DNA from: [Ruminococcus] lactaris ATCC 29176
Lineage (GTDB): Bacteria > Bacillota > Clostridia > Lachnospirales > Lachnospiraceae
Reading direction: 5' to 3'
DNA: 64,000 nucleotides
Assembly (NCBI RefSeq): GCF_025152405.1
Contig: NZ_CP102292.1
Span: 434,001 to 498,000 of the forward strand
In this document: in pieces, positions 45,898-54,438 of the stretch
Layout: each line of letters starts with the position of its first letter
Position numbering within the stretch: the first letter of the stretch is position 1
Made by a program: the position numbers and the translations under genes
Notes under the pieces: model-generated
What the model was told of the DNA's origin: nothing
The model's database searches: none
The model's input: the letters and a program-made list of their open reading frames with translations, nothing else

Positions 45898-46500
45898 TTT
45901 TCTGTGAAAAATCAATCACGGTCAACAGCAGACAACTGGAAGAGTGCGTGGCAATCGCACAGGAGAAAGGGCTTGTGATCTGTGACGGAATGACCTTGCT
46001 TCATATGCCATTGTATAAAGAACTGAAAAAGAAGATTGCAGAAGGCGCGATCGGTGATGTGAAAATGGTACAGGTCAATTTGGGAAGCTGCAAGGAATAT
46101 GATGTAAAGAACCGTTTCTTTTCAAAAGAACTGGCAGGCGGAGCATTGCTTGATATCGGAGTGTATGCGACTTCTTTCGCAAGATATTTTATGAAGAGCA
46201 AGCCGGACGTTGTACTGACGACAGCCAATTATTTTGAGACCGGAGTAGATGAGACAAGCGAAATCCTTCTGAAAAACCCGGATGGAGAGATGGCAGTCAT
46301 GGCACTGACAATGCGTGCAAAACAGCCAAAGCGTGGCGTAGTGGCAGGCGAAAAAGGATTTATCGAAATCTATGATTATCCAAGAGCGGCAAAGGCAACG
46401 ATCACTTATACAGAAAGTGGAAAGACCGAAGTGATCGAGGCAGGAGAGTCAGCAAAGGCACCTCAGTATGAGGTGGCGGATATGCAGGATTATCCAGCGT
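45885..46500 (+). pseudogene. Gfo/Idh/MocA-family oxidoreductase, truncated at both ends
   Basis: The frame enters at GKHVFCEKSI, the family's catalytic-Lys motif, which normally sits near residue 90, so the Rossmann NAD-binding half is missing. It runs through the C-terminal domain (GALLDIGVYATSFARYFM) and stops at the IS200/IS605 left end, where the protein switches to IS-encoded residues (KTPCFSYGDI). No start or cofactor site remains; it is a relic. Confidence 0.8.
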
Positions 46501-46621
46501 GTCGTAAAACCCCTTGCTTTAGCTATGGGGATATAAGACACTTCCATCGAATTTACGCAAGTAATTGAAGATGGAACAAAATATCCTCGTAATAGATTTA
46601 AAAATGGCATATAATACATAT

Positions 46622-47044
46622 ATGAATATTACATATAAATCCAATAACAATGTAATCTATTCTTGTAAATACCATGTTGTTTGGTGTCCTAAGTATAGAC
46701 GCAAAATCTTAACAAATGGAATAGATACCAGATTAAAGGAACTTCTCCTTGAATATGCTGCAAATATTTCTGTAGACATCATGGAAATGGAAATCATGCC
46801 GGACCATGTACACATACTCATGGAAGTAGCCCCTCAGTTTGGTATTCACAAAGCAGTTAAATCATTAAAAGGATATACTTCCAAAGTTTTGAGAAGTGAA
46901 TATCCGTCATTGAAAACAAAAATACCATCACTGTGGACAAACAGCTATTTTGTATCAACTGTTGGTGGTGCTCCGCTTGATGTAATCAAGCAATATATCG
47001 AAAATCAGAAAACATCGCAAAGACAAAAGGATAAATTAGGATAA
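46622..47044 (+). CDS. tnpA: IS200/IS605 TnpA (Y1 HUH transposase)
   Basis: About 140 residues. The HUH motif is in MPDHVHILMEV and the single catalytic Tyr in SYFVSTVGGAPLDVIKQYIENQ; the N-terminus YKSNNNVIYSCKYHVVWCPKYRRKIL is typical. It moves the element as single-stranded DNA using the subterminal hairpins. Starts at 46604 and 46565 are in frame; 46622 gives the usual length. The stop overlaps the tnpB start by one base. Confidence 0.93.
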   Translation: MNITYKSNNNVIYSCKYHVVWCPKYRRKILTNGIDTRLKELLLEYAANISVDIMEMEIMPDHVHILMEVAPQFGIHKAVKSLKGYTSKVLRSEYPSLKTKIPSLWTNSYFVSTVGGAPLDVIKQYIENQKTSQRQKDKLG

Positions 47045-48141
47045 TGCAAAAAGGTGTTAAATTTAGAATCTATCCGAATAAGGAACAGCAAACTATCATC
47101 AATCAGACGTTAGGTTGTTGCAGATTAATCTACAACAAAGGTCTTGCTATGCGTAATGAAGCCTATCAGAATGGCAATAAAATTGGCTATTCACAGACTT
47201 CTGCAATGCTGACAGACTTAAAGAAAAGTGATGATTTTGCATTTCTTAAAGCGGTAGATTCTATTGCTTTACAACAGTCCTTGCGTGACCTTGACAGAGG
47301 TTTTGTAAACTTCTTTCAGAAACGTGCATCCCATCCGACATTTAAAAGTAAACAGAATCACCACCAGTCCTACAGAACAATCAATCAGGGCGATAACATT
47401 CGCATTGTGGGAAAATATATAAAACTTCCCAAGTCAGGATTTGTGAAAATCCGTCAAACTATGGGGGTGGAGAAAATCAATAACGTAACCATTGAGCGTA
47501 CACCGACGAATAAATATTTTGCTGTTCTGAATGTGAAATTTGAACCACAGCCAATGAGTAATAAAGGTGGTAAGATTGGCATTGATGTGGGGATTAAAGA
47601 GTTCTATTCCGACAGTAACGGAAATGTAGTATACAACCCGAAATACCTTGAAAAATCAATGCGTAAGCTCATACGTGAACAACGGAAATTGTCACGCAAA
47701 GAAAAAGGTTCAACCAATCGCAATAAACAGCGTGTTAAGGTTGCCTTAGTACATGAAAAGATTACGAATCAGAGAAACGATTTTTTACAAAAACAATCCA
47801 CTATGCTGATTCGAGAAAACCAAACGATCTGCATAGAGGATTTAAAAGTAAAAAATATGATGCGTAATCACAAATTAGCACAGCATATAGGTTCTGCATC
47901 GTGGTCTAAGTTTTTTGATATGTTGTCCTATAAATCTATTTGGTATGGGAATGACATTGTAAAAGTGCCTACAATGTACCCAAGCAGCCAAACATGTTCC
48001 TGTTGTGGATTTAAAAATCCACTTGTAAAGAATCTTGCAATCCGTAAATGGGAGTGTCCGGAGTGCCATACAAAGCATGATAGGGATACCAACGCAAGTA
48101 TCAACATACTGGATAAAGGACTGCAAATGCAGTCAGCATAG
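47044..48141 (+). CDS. tnpB: IS605 TnpB RNA-guided nuclease
   Basis: A 365-residue protein. RuvC catalytic residues are visible in IGIDVGIKEF (Asp), ICIEDLKVKNM (Glu) and DRDTNASINIL (Asp), with a zinc finger CSCCGF...CPECHTKH. The N-terminal helix-turn-helix (KGVKFRIYPNKEQQTIINQTLGCCRLIYNKGLA) is intact. TnpB is guided by an omega RNA from the element's right end and is the ancestor of Cas12. No lesion is seen. Confidence 0.95.
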   Translation: MQKGVKFRIYPNKEQQTIINQTLGCCRLIYNKGLAMRNEAYQNGNKIGYSQTSAMLTDLKKSDDFAFLKAVDSIALQQSLRDLDRGFVNFFQKRASHPTFKSKQNHHQSYRTINQGDNIRIVGKYIKLPKSGFVKIRQTMGVEKINNVTIERTPTNKYFAVLNVKFEPQPMSNKGGKIGIDVGIKEFYSDSNGNVVYNPKYLEKSMRKLIREQRKLSRKEKGSTNRNKQRVKVALVHEKITNQRNDFLQKQSTMLIRENQTICIEDLKVKNMMRNHKLAQHIGSASWSKFFDMLSYKSIWYGNDIVKVPTMYPSSQTCSCCGFKNPLVKNLAIRKWECPECHTKHDRDTNASINILDKGLQMQSA

Positions 48142-48305
48142 TAAACATAAAACAATAGAACCTATGAACTGCACCGTAGGGCATACGGGAACAGTATAAT
48201 CTAGCTTGTGGACACTGTGTAAGACATTGAGATACCGAATGGTATCAGACAATGCAGTAGTGGTTGAAGCAAGAATCCCCCTGCTTTAGCTGTGGGGAGT
48301 GTCAA
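48080..48305 (+). ncRNA. Candidate omega RNA (right-end element RNA)
   Basis: By family rule the omega RNA covers the tnpB 3' end and the non-coding right end, with the guide lying just beyond the element. The 160 nt after tnpB contain several short hairpins and end with the CCCC/GGGG right-end stem, consistent with this. The guide would be the first roughly 20 nt after about 48305, inside the resolvase remnant. Confidence 0.55.
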
Positions 48306-48306
48306 G

Positions 48307-48588
48307 ATGGATATGATTAATAATCTGCTATTGGAAGTATTTGCAGCTTGTGCCGAGTTTGAGATGGAGAAACGTGAGAAGAGGCAGAGGGAAGGATACG
48401 AAGCCCTGAAAGCAAGAGGAGAATGGGATAAACTGGGAAGACCAGTCAAAATGACTCAGGAAGAATTTCTGAATAAGTGGGATCAGAAGGGAAAGAATGT
48501 AACGGATAAGGAATTTGCAGAAAGTCTTAATATATCAAAAGGAACGCTGCAGAGCTATAAAAAGAAATATTTGAAAGGGAAAAAATGA
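48307..48588 (+). pseudogene. Serine-recombinase (resolvase) C-terminal fragment
   Basis: INNLLLEVFAACAEFEMEKREKRQREGYEALKARGEWDKLGRP corresponds to the long E-helix and linker of small serine recombinases, followed by a helix-turn-helix-like end (KEFAESLNISKGTLQSYKKKYL). The catalytic N-terminal domain with the active Ser is missing; the IS605 right end directly abuts the fragment. It is probably non-functional. Confidence 0.75.
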
Positions 48589-48592
48589 ATAT

Positions 48593-49381
48593 ATGGCATT
48601 AATTGATAATGAAAAATTATATGAAAATATAGAAAAAAAATTAGAACTGATAAAAGCTGCAAAAGAACAGCCAGTAATTATGAAGCCATTTATTAAGGAT
48701 TTTGCTTATCGCTTTTGCTGGTCCAGTAATGCTTTGGAAGGAAACACGCTGTCTCTTGATGAAACAATCTGTTTGATTGATTATGATGAAGTAAGATCGG
48801 GTCATACATACACGGAATATCAGGAAGCGAAAAATTTGTATAAAGCAATTAAAAAGGAAATGCTTCCATTGCAAAAAAGAGAGATTACAGAAGCTTGGAT
48901 CAAAGAAGCAAATGGGGAAATTATAGAAACGGATGGAAACTATAGAACAGGATCGGTATATATAGGGAATTTAGTAGAAGCTGTTTACTATTCACCAAAT
49001 GCAGATAACGTTCCAGAATTGATGGATACGTTTTTGAAAAGTGCTAATTTTGAAGGAACTTCAGTAAAAGAAAGTTTAGAAAAGATAGCATTGACTCATA
49101 TTCAATTTGAACGGATTCATCCTTTCAAAGATGGGAATGGAAGGGTTGGACGTATGATTTTGAATCAGCAGTTGATTAATAATGGGTTACTCCCTGTTAC
49201 ATTTAGTGCTAAAGGAAAATATAGGCAGGCATTCCGGATTTATGATAGAAATAAAGATACATCCAGTATTGTGCATATTATAGGAAAAGCTCAGGAAGAA
49301 GCTATTAGCAGAATTACACAGTTGGATATTTCCCTAAAAAAGAGCTTAGATATTAATAAGGGAGAACAATTTGAGTGGTGA
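48593..49381 (+). CDS. Fic-domain protein
   Basis: A 262-residue Fic protein with the complete active-site motif HPFKDGNGRVGR (His176 to Arg187), expected to transfer AMP or another nucleotide to a target hydroxyl. The N-terminal SSNALEGN (about 44-51) matches the (S/T)xxxE(G/N) inhibitory helix, so it looks like a self-restrained class II Fic protein needing no separate antitoxin. It starts a few bases after the resolvase fragment. Targets are unknown. Confidence 0.9.
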   Translation: MALIDNEKLYENIEKKLELIKAAKEQPVIMKPFIKDFAYRFCWSSNALEGNTLSLDETICLIDYDEVRSGHTYTEYQEAKNLYKAIKKEMLPLQKREITEAWIKEANGEIIETDGNYRTGSVYIGNLVEAVYYSPNADNVPELMDTFLKSANFEGTSVKESLEKIALTHIQFERIHPFKDGNGRVGRMILNQQLINNGLLPVTFSAKGKYRQAFRIYDRNKDTSSIVHIIGKAQEEAISRITQLDISLKKSLDINKGEQFEW

Positions 49382-49387
49382 ACACTC

Positions 49388-49618
49388 TTGACATTTAAAA
49401 AATCTGACTTATTACTGGCCAACATTGAGATTCTGGATTTTGACAGTTTGGCTGCGGAAAGTTATGGAAAGATCCGGGCTGATTTAGAAAAAGCAGGAAC
49501 ACCAATCGGTCCATTGGACATGATGATTGCCGGTCATGCACAGTCATTAGGATATACGGTTGTTACAAATAATACAAAAGAATTTGATCGGGTAAAATCA
49601 TTGAAAGTTGAAAATTAG
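49388..49618 (+). pseudogene. VapC-type PIN-domain toxin, C-terminal fragment
   Basis: Residues LLLANIEILDFDSLAAESYGKIRADLEKAGTPIGPLDMMIAGHAQSLGYTVVTNNTKEFDRVKSLKVEN match the second half of VapC, with the conserved Asp in GPLDMMIAGHA and the NNTKEF end. The N-terminal Asp-containing strand and the vapB antitoxin are missing. It begins 7 bp after the Fic stop, apparently at a recombination junction, and is likely inactive. Confidence 0.75.
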
Positions 49619-49630
49619 GCAAATTAGTTG

Positions 49631-49663
49631 GAAGGGATGATTCTTCGGAATCGTCCCTTTTTT
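49631..49663 (+). terminator. Intrinsic terminator after the VapC fragment
   Basis: AAGGGATGATTC, a TTCG loop and GAATCGTCCCTT are followed by a T run. Confidence 0.8.
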
Positions 49664-49700
49664 CACATGGTATCAAAATTAATTTTGATACCATGTGAAA
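49661..49700. repeat. 40-bp perfect palindrome
   Basis: The half-site TTTCACATGGTATCAAAATT is followed immediately by its exact reverse complement. The core TGGTATCAAAATT and its complement recur, with one mismatch, at 54214-54239. The rest of 49700-50100 holds a second terminator-like hairpin (CCCGCTTT/AAAGCGGG, about 49863-49881, then T7) and the left margin of the ISLre2 element (GAGGCTGTAAAAAAACT at about 49962); I see no gene. Confidence 0.85.
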
Positions 49701-49862
49701 AGGAGATCAGAACAAAAATTTTCTTTCAAAGGGAAATCTTCCTTTTTCGTGTACCATTCCCACCCTTTTCCGATCCATTCCGAATCTCCTTTTCCCTGCC
49801 CGTCTCAGGGAGAAAAAAGAGGAAAGTCCGCAGGCTTTTCTGAATTAAAGAAACCGCTCTAA

Positions 49863-49893
49863 CCCGCTTTAGCAAAGCGGGGATTTTTTTCTT
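49863..49893 (+). terminator. Terminator-like hairpin in the gap before the ISLre2 transposase
   Basis: CCCGCTTT-AGC-AAAGCGGG is followed by GATTTTTTTCTTT. It has no obvious gene upstream. Confidence 0.65.
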
Positions 49894-50100
49894 TAAAACA
49901 GTTCTTTTATACTACCGTTCCTGTTATGCAAATATGAAAATTTCCGTTATTAAAAATGTGAGGAGGCTGTAAAAAAACTCCCCTTAAACTTAGAGTATAA
50001 TTATCATTGGCAAAAATAAAGGGAAGAGATCGAAACCTCTTCCCAATCATACAGATTTATCTTATTGTTTAATTGACGAGAAAAAACATAAGGAGTCTGT

Positions 50101-51531
50101 ATGATGAATTCAATGATAAAGGAAAATGGTGTAACATTCAAGGAGTTAGAGAAAAATATTTATGCATGGGTCTGCCAGATCGGAAGAGAGTTCACAAAAG
50201 AATTCCTGGAACGGTATGACCGGATGCTGATGGAGGACAGGGACAAGAAGAAGTACCGGAATAAAGGTGCCAGACAGACAACCGTAAAAACCGTGTATGG
50301 TGAAGTGACTTATCAGAGAATGGTCTATGAGGTAATAGAGGAAGATGGCACCAAACGTTTTGTGTATCTTTTGGATGAAACACTGGAACTGGACCATGTG
50401 GGGCTGATTTCAACAAACATGGCAGAATTGCTGGTAAAAGGGATCACGGAGCTGTCTTACAGGGAATGTGCCACGAAAGTCAGCGAGATGACAGGACAGA
50501 CCATCAGTGCAATGGGAGTATGGAACGTCATCCAGGCGTTAGGGGAAAAGGTCTACAATGAAGAAGCAACGCTGACAGAAGAATATAAGAAAGGTCATGT
50601 AAAAGGGGAAAAAGAAGTTCCTGTCCTGTTTGAAGAAGCAGATGGAGTTTATATCAAACTGCAGGGCAAAGACAGAAAAAAGGAAAAGCAGGATAAGGCA
50701 GAGATCAAGATAGGGATCGCTTATGATGGCTGGAGAAAAACCGGTCCGGAGCGTTATGCCCTGGAAAATAAAGTAGTAGTTGCTGGTTTTTCAAAAGCAA
50801 AAGAATTCCAGGAATACCGGGAGGCAGTGATCGCACAGGAGTTCAATCTGGATGAAGTAAGCCAGAGGATCTTAAATGCAGAGGGGGCATCGTGGATTAA
50901 GAAAGTAAAAGATAAGAGTACGTGCTTCCAGTTAGACCCGTTCCATCGGAACAAAGCGGTAAAAGAAAAGATCCATGAAAGGACAGCGCGGGAAGCTGTT
51001 TTAGAACTTCTGAGGGAAGAAGAGATCGAAGAAGTATTCCGGTATCTGGAGATTTACCGGAACAGTCTGAGTGACGATGATGAGATTCAGGACGTGGAAG
51101 AACTGATCCGGTATTACGAGAATAACCGGGAAGGGCTCCTGCCATACCAGTCGCAGGGACTTGACCTGCCGGAACCACCAGAAGGGCTGGAATACCGGAA
51201 CATGGGAACAATGGAGAACCATGTGTGGAGTGTAATTGCAAAGCGGATGAAACACGGGCACAGGAGTTGGAGCCGGAGGGGTGGGAATCATCTGGCAAAA
51301 ATTCTGGCGAAGAAATGCAGTGGGAAACTGTATGAAGTAACGGAACGTCTGAGAAGCCCAGTATTTGAAGAAGAAAAAGTAGAAGAATTATATGGAGAGA
51401 TCCTGATGTCGGCGAAAGCACCGAAGAAAGAAGAAAAAGGATACGAATATCCGGTGATGGGTCATGTGGTCGGACTGGACGGAAAGATACAGGGGGAGAG
51501 AAAGCGATTGCTACACATGGCTGGATATTAG
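50101..51531 (+). CDS. ISLre2-family transposase
   Basis: The 476-residue protein matches the ISLre2/UPF0236 family: RQTTVKTVYGEVTYQRMVYE at the start, LLVKGITELSYRECATKVSEMTGQTIS, an acidic catalytic core (VLFEEADGVYIKLQG; KIGIAYDGW), CFQLDPFHRNKAV, and the end GTMENHVWSVIAKRMKHGHRSWSRRGGNHLAKILA. It appears full length. I see no clean matching right end in the following 200 bp, so the element may be incomplete. Confidence 0.92.
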   Translation: MMNSMIKENGVTFKELEKNIYAWVCQIGREFTKEFLERYDRMLMEDRDKKKYRNKGARQTTVKTVYGEVTYQRMVYEVIEEDGTKRFVYLLDETLELDHVGLISTNMAELLVKGITELSYRECATKVSEMTGQTISAMGVWNVIQALGEKVYNEEATLTEEYKKGHVKGEKEVPVLFEEADGVYIKLQGKDRKKEKQDKAEIKIGIAYDGWRKTGPERYALENKVVVAGFSKAKEFQEYREAVIAQEFNLDEVSQRILNAEGASWIKKVKDKSTCFQLDPFHRNKAVKEKIHERTAREAVLELLREEEIEEVFRYLEIYRNSLSDDDEIQDVEELIRYYENNREGLLPYQSQGLDLPEPPEGLEYRNMGTMENHVWSVIAKRMKHGHRSWSRRGGNHLAKILAKKCSGKLYEVTERLRSPVFEEEKVEELYGEILMSAKAPKKEEKGYEYPVMGHVVGLDGKIQGERKRLLHMAGY

Positions 51532-51711
51532 AAATTAGTGTAGAAACAGGACTATTTCAACAAAAAGATAAATCAAAAAGAAAGTTGCCAACGATTACTT
51601 GACAGTAACATACATAACAGTAAAGAAAAAAATATCTTGAAATATATGACAATCTAAGATACACTGATACCGAAGGACAGAAGAGTATACTTTTTTGTCC
51701 TTCTTTTTTCT

Positions 51712-51940
51712 ATCATACTTGAGCTATATTTTCAAGTATTTCTTTAAAAGTTATCATTTTTCAGTAAAAAACATTGAAAATATTTAATTTTTTTCAGGGA
51801 ACAAAAAAGTATACTTTTTTATCCCTTTTTCATCCTGTGCCGTAAACCCGGCACAGAAAATGTTACTCCCACGTTTTTCACATTACATTGAAAAATGATG
51901 GTTGCGAACATTTTTCTTCTATATCCGGAGCAGCCAAACG
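51712..51940. repeat. 229-bp direct repeat, left copy (flanks IS1634-type element)
   Basis: Nearly identical to 53924-54152 and exactly the same length. It contains an AAAAAAGTATACTTTTTT palindrome within GGGA...TCCC, a TGTGCCG/CGGCACA hairpin and a CATTGAAAAATGATGG motif. No ORF is present. The stretch 51532-51711 before it holds only a hairpin (GGAC...GTATAC...GTCC, about 51674-51700). Confidence 0.9.
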
Positions 51941-51946
51941 CGGGAG

Positions 51947-53917
51947 TTTGACAGTTGAATATTAGAAAAATACCTTGCAGGCCTTATAAAACCTGCTTTT
52001 TTTATGTCAAATTTTCCGTTTTTATATGTACTTGTTTGTAATAGTGTGTTATAATAAAAGAAAAGGAGTTTTTTCTAATCATGTATATTGCACTTACAGG
52101 TAGTGAAAACAATAAAGATGTGTATATTTATCATTCTTTTCGCAAGGAAAATGGTAAGTCCTCATCTCGTATTTATAAAAAACTTGGAAAATATAACACA
52201 CTTTTAGAACAATTCGATGGTGACAGAGATAAGATGATGGCATGGGCAAGAGAGCAGGCTGATAAAGAAACAAAGCTCTATAAAGAAGCTACTGGAAAGA
52301 TTTCTGTAGAGTTTTCAAAAGCTGCTTGCATTCCGATGAATGAACGCCGTTCTTTCAATGTTGGGTATCTCTTTTTACAAGAACTTTGTACACAACTTCG
52401 TATAGATAAGATTTGTAGAACAATCAAAGAACGCCACAAATATAAATATAATCTACAAGCAATCCTGACTGATTTAGTTTATGCACGAATCCTATCGCCT
52501 TCTAGCAAGCTGGCTAGCTATGACTATTGTCAAACACTGTTAGAGCCACCTAAATACAGTCTGCAGGATGTTTACCGCTCTCTTTCTGTGATTGCAGAAG
52601 AATCGGATTTTATTCAAAGTGAACTTTACAAGAATTCTAATTTCCTTTATCCAAGAAATAATCGTATCCTCTATTACGATTGCACAAACTACTATTTCGA
52701 AATTGAAGAGGAAAGCGATTCTAAGCGTTATGGTAAAAGTAAGGAAAACCGTCCGAATCCAATTGTAACTATGGGATTATTTATGGATGCTGATGGTATT
52801 CCTCTTGCTTTTGATGTTTATCCAGGAAATCAAAATGAACAGACAACTTTAAAGCCTTTAGAATCAAAAATTCTCCAGGACTTTAACTGCAGTGAATTCA
52901 TCTATTGTTCTGATTCCGGACTTGGAAGTGCTGCGAACAGAAGATTTAACAGTCTTGGAAACCGGGCATACATCATCACTCATTCTCTTAAAAAGATGAA
53001 GAAAGAAGATCGTGAGATTGCTCTGAACCCTACGCAGTTTCGTAAAGTCGGTAGCACAAAATTCATAGATCTGCGTACACTTGATGAAACTGATGAAGAA
53101 GTTTATAACACTGTTTATTACAAAGAAGTTCCCGTGGTTACAGGAAACATGGATGAAACTCTGATTGTTACTTATTCTCCAAAATATAAAGCATACCAAA
53201 GAAGAATTCGTGACCGCCAAATCGAACATGCTGAAAAGATCATCAACACACCTGGGCGTAAACGAAAAGGAAAAAATCAGAATGATCCAATGCGTTTTGT
53301 AAAGAAGACTTCTGTGACGCCAGATGGGGAAATCGCTAATAAACAAGTATACAATATCGATGAAGAACAGATTCAAAAAGAAGAAATGTATGATGGTTTT
53401 TATGCTGTTATTACAAATCTGGAAGGTGATGTCTCTGAAATCATACGGATTAACAAACAGCGTTGGGAAATAGAAGAAAACTTTAGAATTATGAAAACCG
53501 AATTTGAAGCTAGACCAGTCTATGTACGAAGAGAGGAGCGAATAAAAGCTCATTTCATGACTTGCTATATCAGTCTTCTTCTTTATCGGTTATTAGAAAA
53601 GAAACTTGGAGATGCTTATACGGTCAGTCAGATACTTGGGACATTACGTTCTATGCAAATGACACTACTAAATACAGCAAGTGGTTATATTCCTTCCTAC
53701 ACAAGAACAGAATTAACGGATTCTCTGCACAAAACATTCGGCTTTAGAACGGATTATGAATTCATTACAAAAGCCTCCATGCGAACAATCATTAAAGAAA
53801 CGAAACAGATTAAATCAAAAAAATCATAATATAGCACATATCGTTACGAAATAAAAAACGGCTACAGAGCCCATGTTTACTGGGTTTGTAGCCATTTTTA
53901 TCTTTCCAACTGTCAAA
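51947..53917 (+). mobile_element. IS1634-family insertion sequence (IS4-like DDE)
   Basis: Terminal inverted repeats TTTGACAGTTGAA (51947-51959) and TCCAACTGTCAAA (53905-53917) bracket one transposase gene. It is flanked by long direct repeats (51712-51940 and 53924-54152) rather than a simple short duplication. Confidence 0.8.
52081..53829 (+). CDS. IS1634-family transposase
   Basis: A 582-residue DDE transposase of the IS4 superfamily. The first catalytic Asp is in ILYYDCTNYYFE, the second in EFIYCSDSGLGSAANRRF, and the Glu in the YREK-like RINKQRWEIEENFRIMKTEFEARPVYVRREERIKAHF. The frame is intact. It starts after AAAAGGAG within the element. Confidence 0.95.
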   Translation: MYIALTGSENNKDVYIYHSFRKENGKSSSRIYKKLGKYNTLLEQFDGDRDKMMAWAREQADKETKLYKEATGKISVEFSKAACIPMNERRSFNVGYLFLQELCTQLRIDKICRTIKERHKYKYNLQAILTDLVYARILSPSSKLASYDYCQTLLEPPKYSLQDVYRSLSVIAEESDFIQSELYKNSNFLYPRNNRILYYDCTNYYFEIEEESDSKRYGKSKENRPNPIVTMGLFMDADGIPLAFDVYPGNQNEQTTLKPLESKILQDFNCSEFIYCSDSGLGSAANRRFNSLGNRAYIITHSLKKMKKEDREIALNPTQFRKVGSTKFIDLRTLDETDEEVYNTVYYKEVPVVTGNMDETLIVTYSPKYKAYQRRIRDRQIEHAEKIINTPGRKRKGKNQNDPMRFVKKTSVTPDGEIANKQVYNIDEEQIQKEEMYDGFYAVITNLEGDVSEIIRINKQRWEIEENFRIMKTEFEARPVYVRREERIKAHFMTCYISLLLYRLLEKKLGDAYTVSQILGTLRSMQMTLLNTASGYIPSYTRTELTDSLHKTFGFRTDYEFITKASMRTIIKETKQIKSKKS

Positions 53918-53923
53918 GATGGG

Positions 53924-54152
53924 ATCATACTTGAGCTATATTTTCAAGTATTTCTTTAAAAGTTATCATTTTTCAGCAAAAAACATTGAAAATATTTAAT
54001 TTTTTTCCTGGAACAAAAAAGTATACTTTTTTATCCCTTTTTCATCCTGTGCCGTAACCACGGCACAGAAAATGTTACTCCCACATTTTTCACATTACAT
54101 TGAAAAATGATGGTTGCGAACATTTTTCTTTTGTATCCGGAGCAGCCAAACG
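53924..54152. repeat. 229-bp direct repeat, right copy
   Basis: The second copy of 51712-51940, with only scattered substitutions. It starts 7 bp after the IS1634 right inverted repeat. The rest of the gap (54153-54438) contains an imperfect palindrome (54214-54239), a perfect hairpin GGTGCTAT-TT-ATAGCACC (54246-54263) and the promoter of the next gene. Confidence 0.9.
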
Positions 54153-54213
54153 GCTGCTCTATTAATTTCCAACCATCGATTCAAAACTGAATAGAGAATT
54201 GGAGACTTCATAA

Positions 54214-54239
54214 TGGTATCACAATTAATTATGATACCA
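54214..54239. repeat. 26-bp palindrome related to 49668-49693
   Basis: TGGTATCACAATT is followed by AATTATGATACCA, one mismatch from a perfect palindrome, and shares nearly all bases with the core of the 40-bp palindrome at 49661-49700. Confidence 0.8.
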
Positions 54240-54367
54240 AAATAGGTGCTATTTATAGCACCCTTGGATCTCAACGCAGTTGCAGGTACTGCGATAGAAA
54301 AACTGTAGCAGATTGTAAAGGAGCAGGATTGCATTTTACAATGTGTGGTCTTTGAGAAAATGTAAGC

Positions 54368-54395
54368 TTGCTTTTTGCCAGAAATTTACTATACT
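54368..54395 (+). promoter_or_regulatory. Promoter of the Cys/His lipoprotein gene
   Basis: TTGCTT (54368-54373), a 16-nt spacer and TATACT (54390-54395). A GAGGGGG ribosome site follows before the ATG at 54439. Confidence 0.6.
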
Positions 54396-54438
54396 CTAAT
54401 TAACGGGACTCATACTTTAAAAAAGAGGGGGAAAGACT

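Larger units (their letters stand above)
46500..48305 (+). mobile_element. IS200/IS605-family element, complete
   Basis: It has subterminal hairpins with matching loops: CCCCTTGCTTTAGCTATGGGG at the left (46510-46530) and CCCCTGCTTTAGCTGTGGGG at the right (48278-48297), with no terminal inverted repeats. Between them are tnpA and tnpB. It joins an oxidoreductase fragment to a resolvase fragment, so flanking DNA has been lost or rearranged. Confidence 0.88.

Noticed and set aside
40945..54152. Prophage or intact conjugative element
   Set aside because: There are several transposases and gene fragments but no integrase, structural, relaxase or type IV secretion genes; it looks like an IS-rich recombination region.
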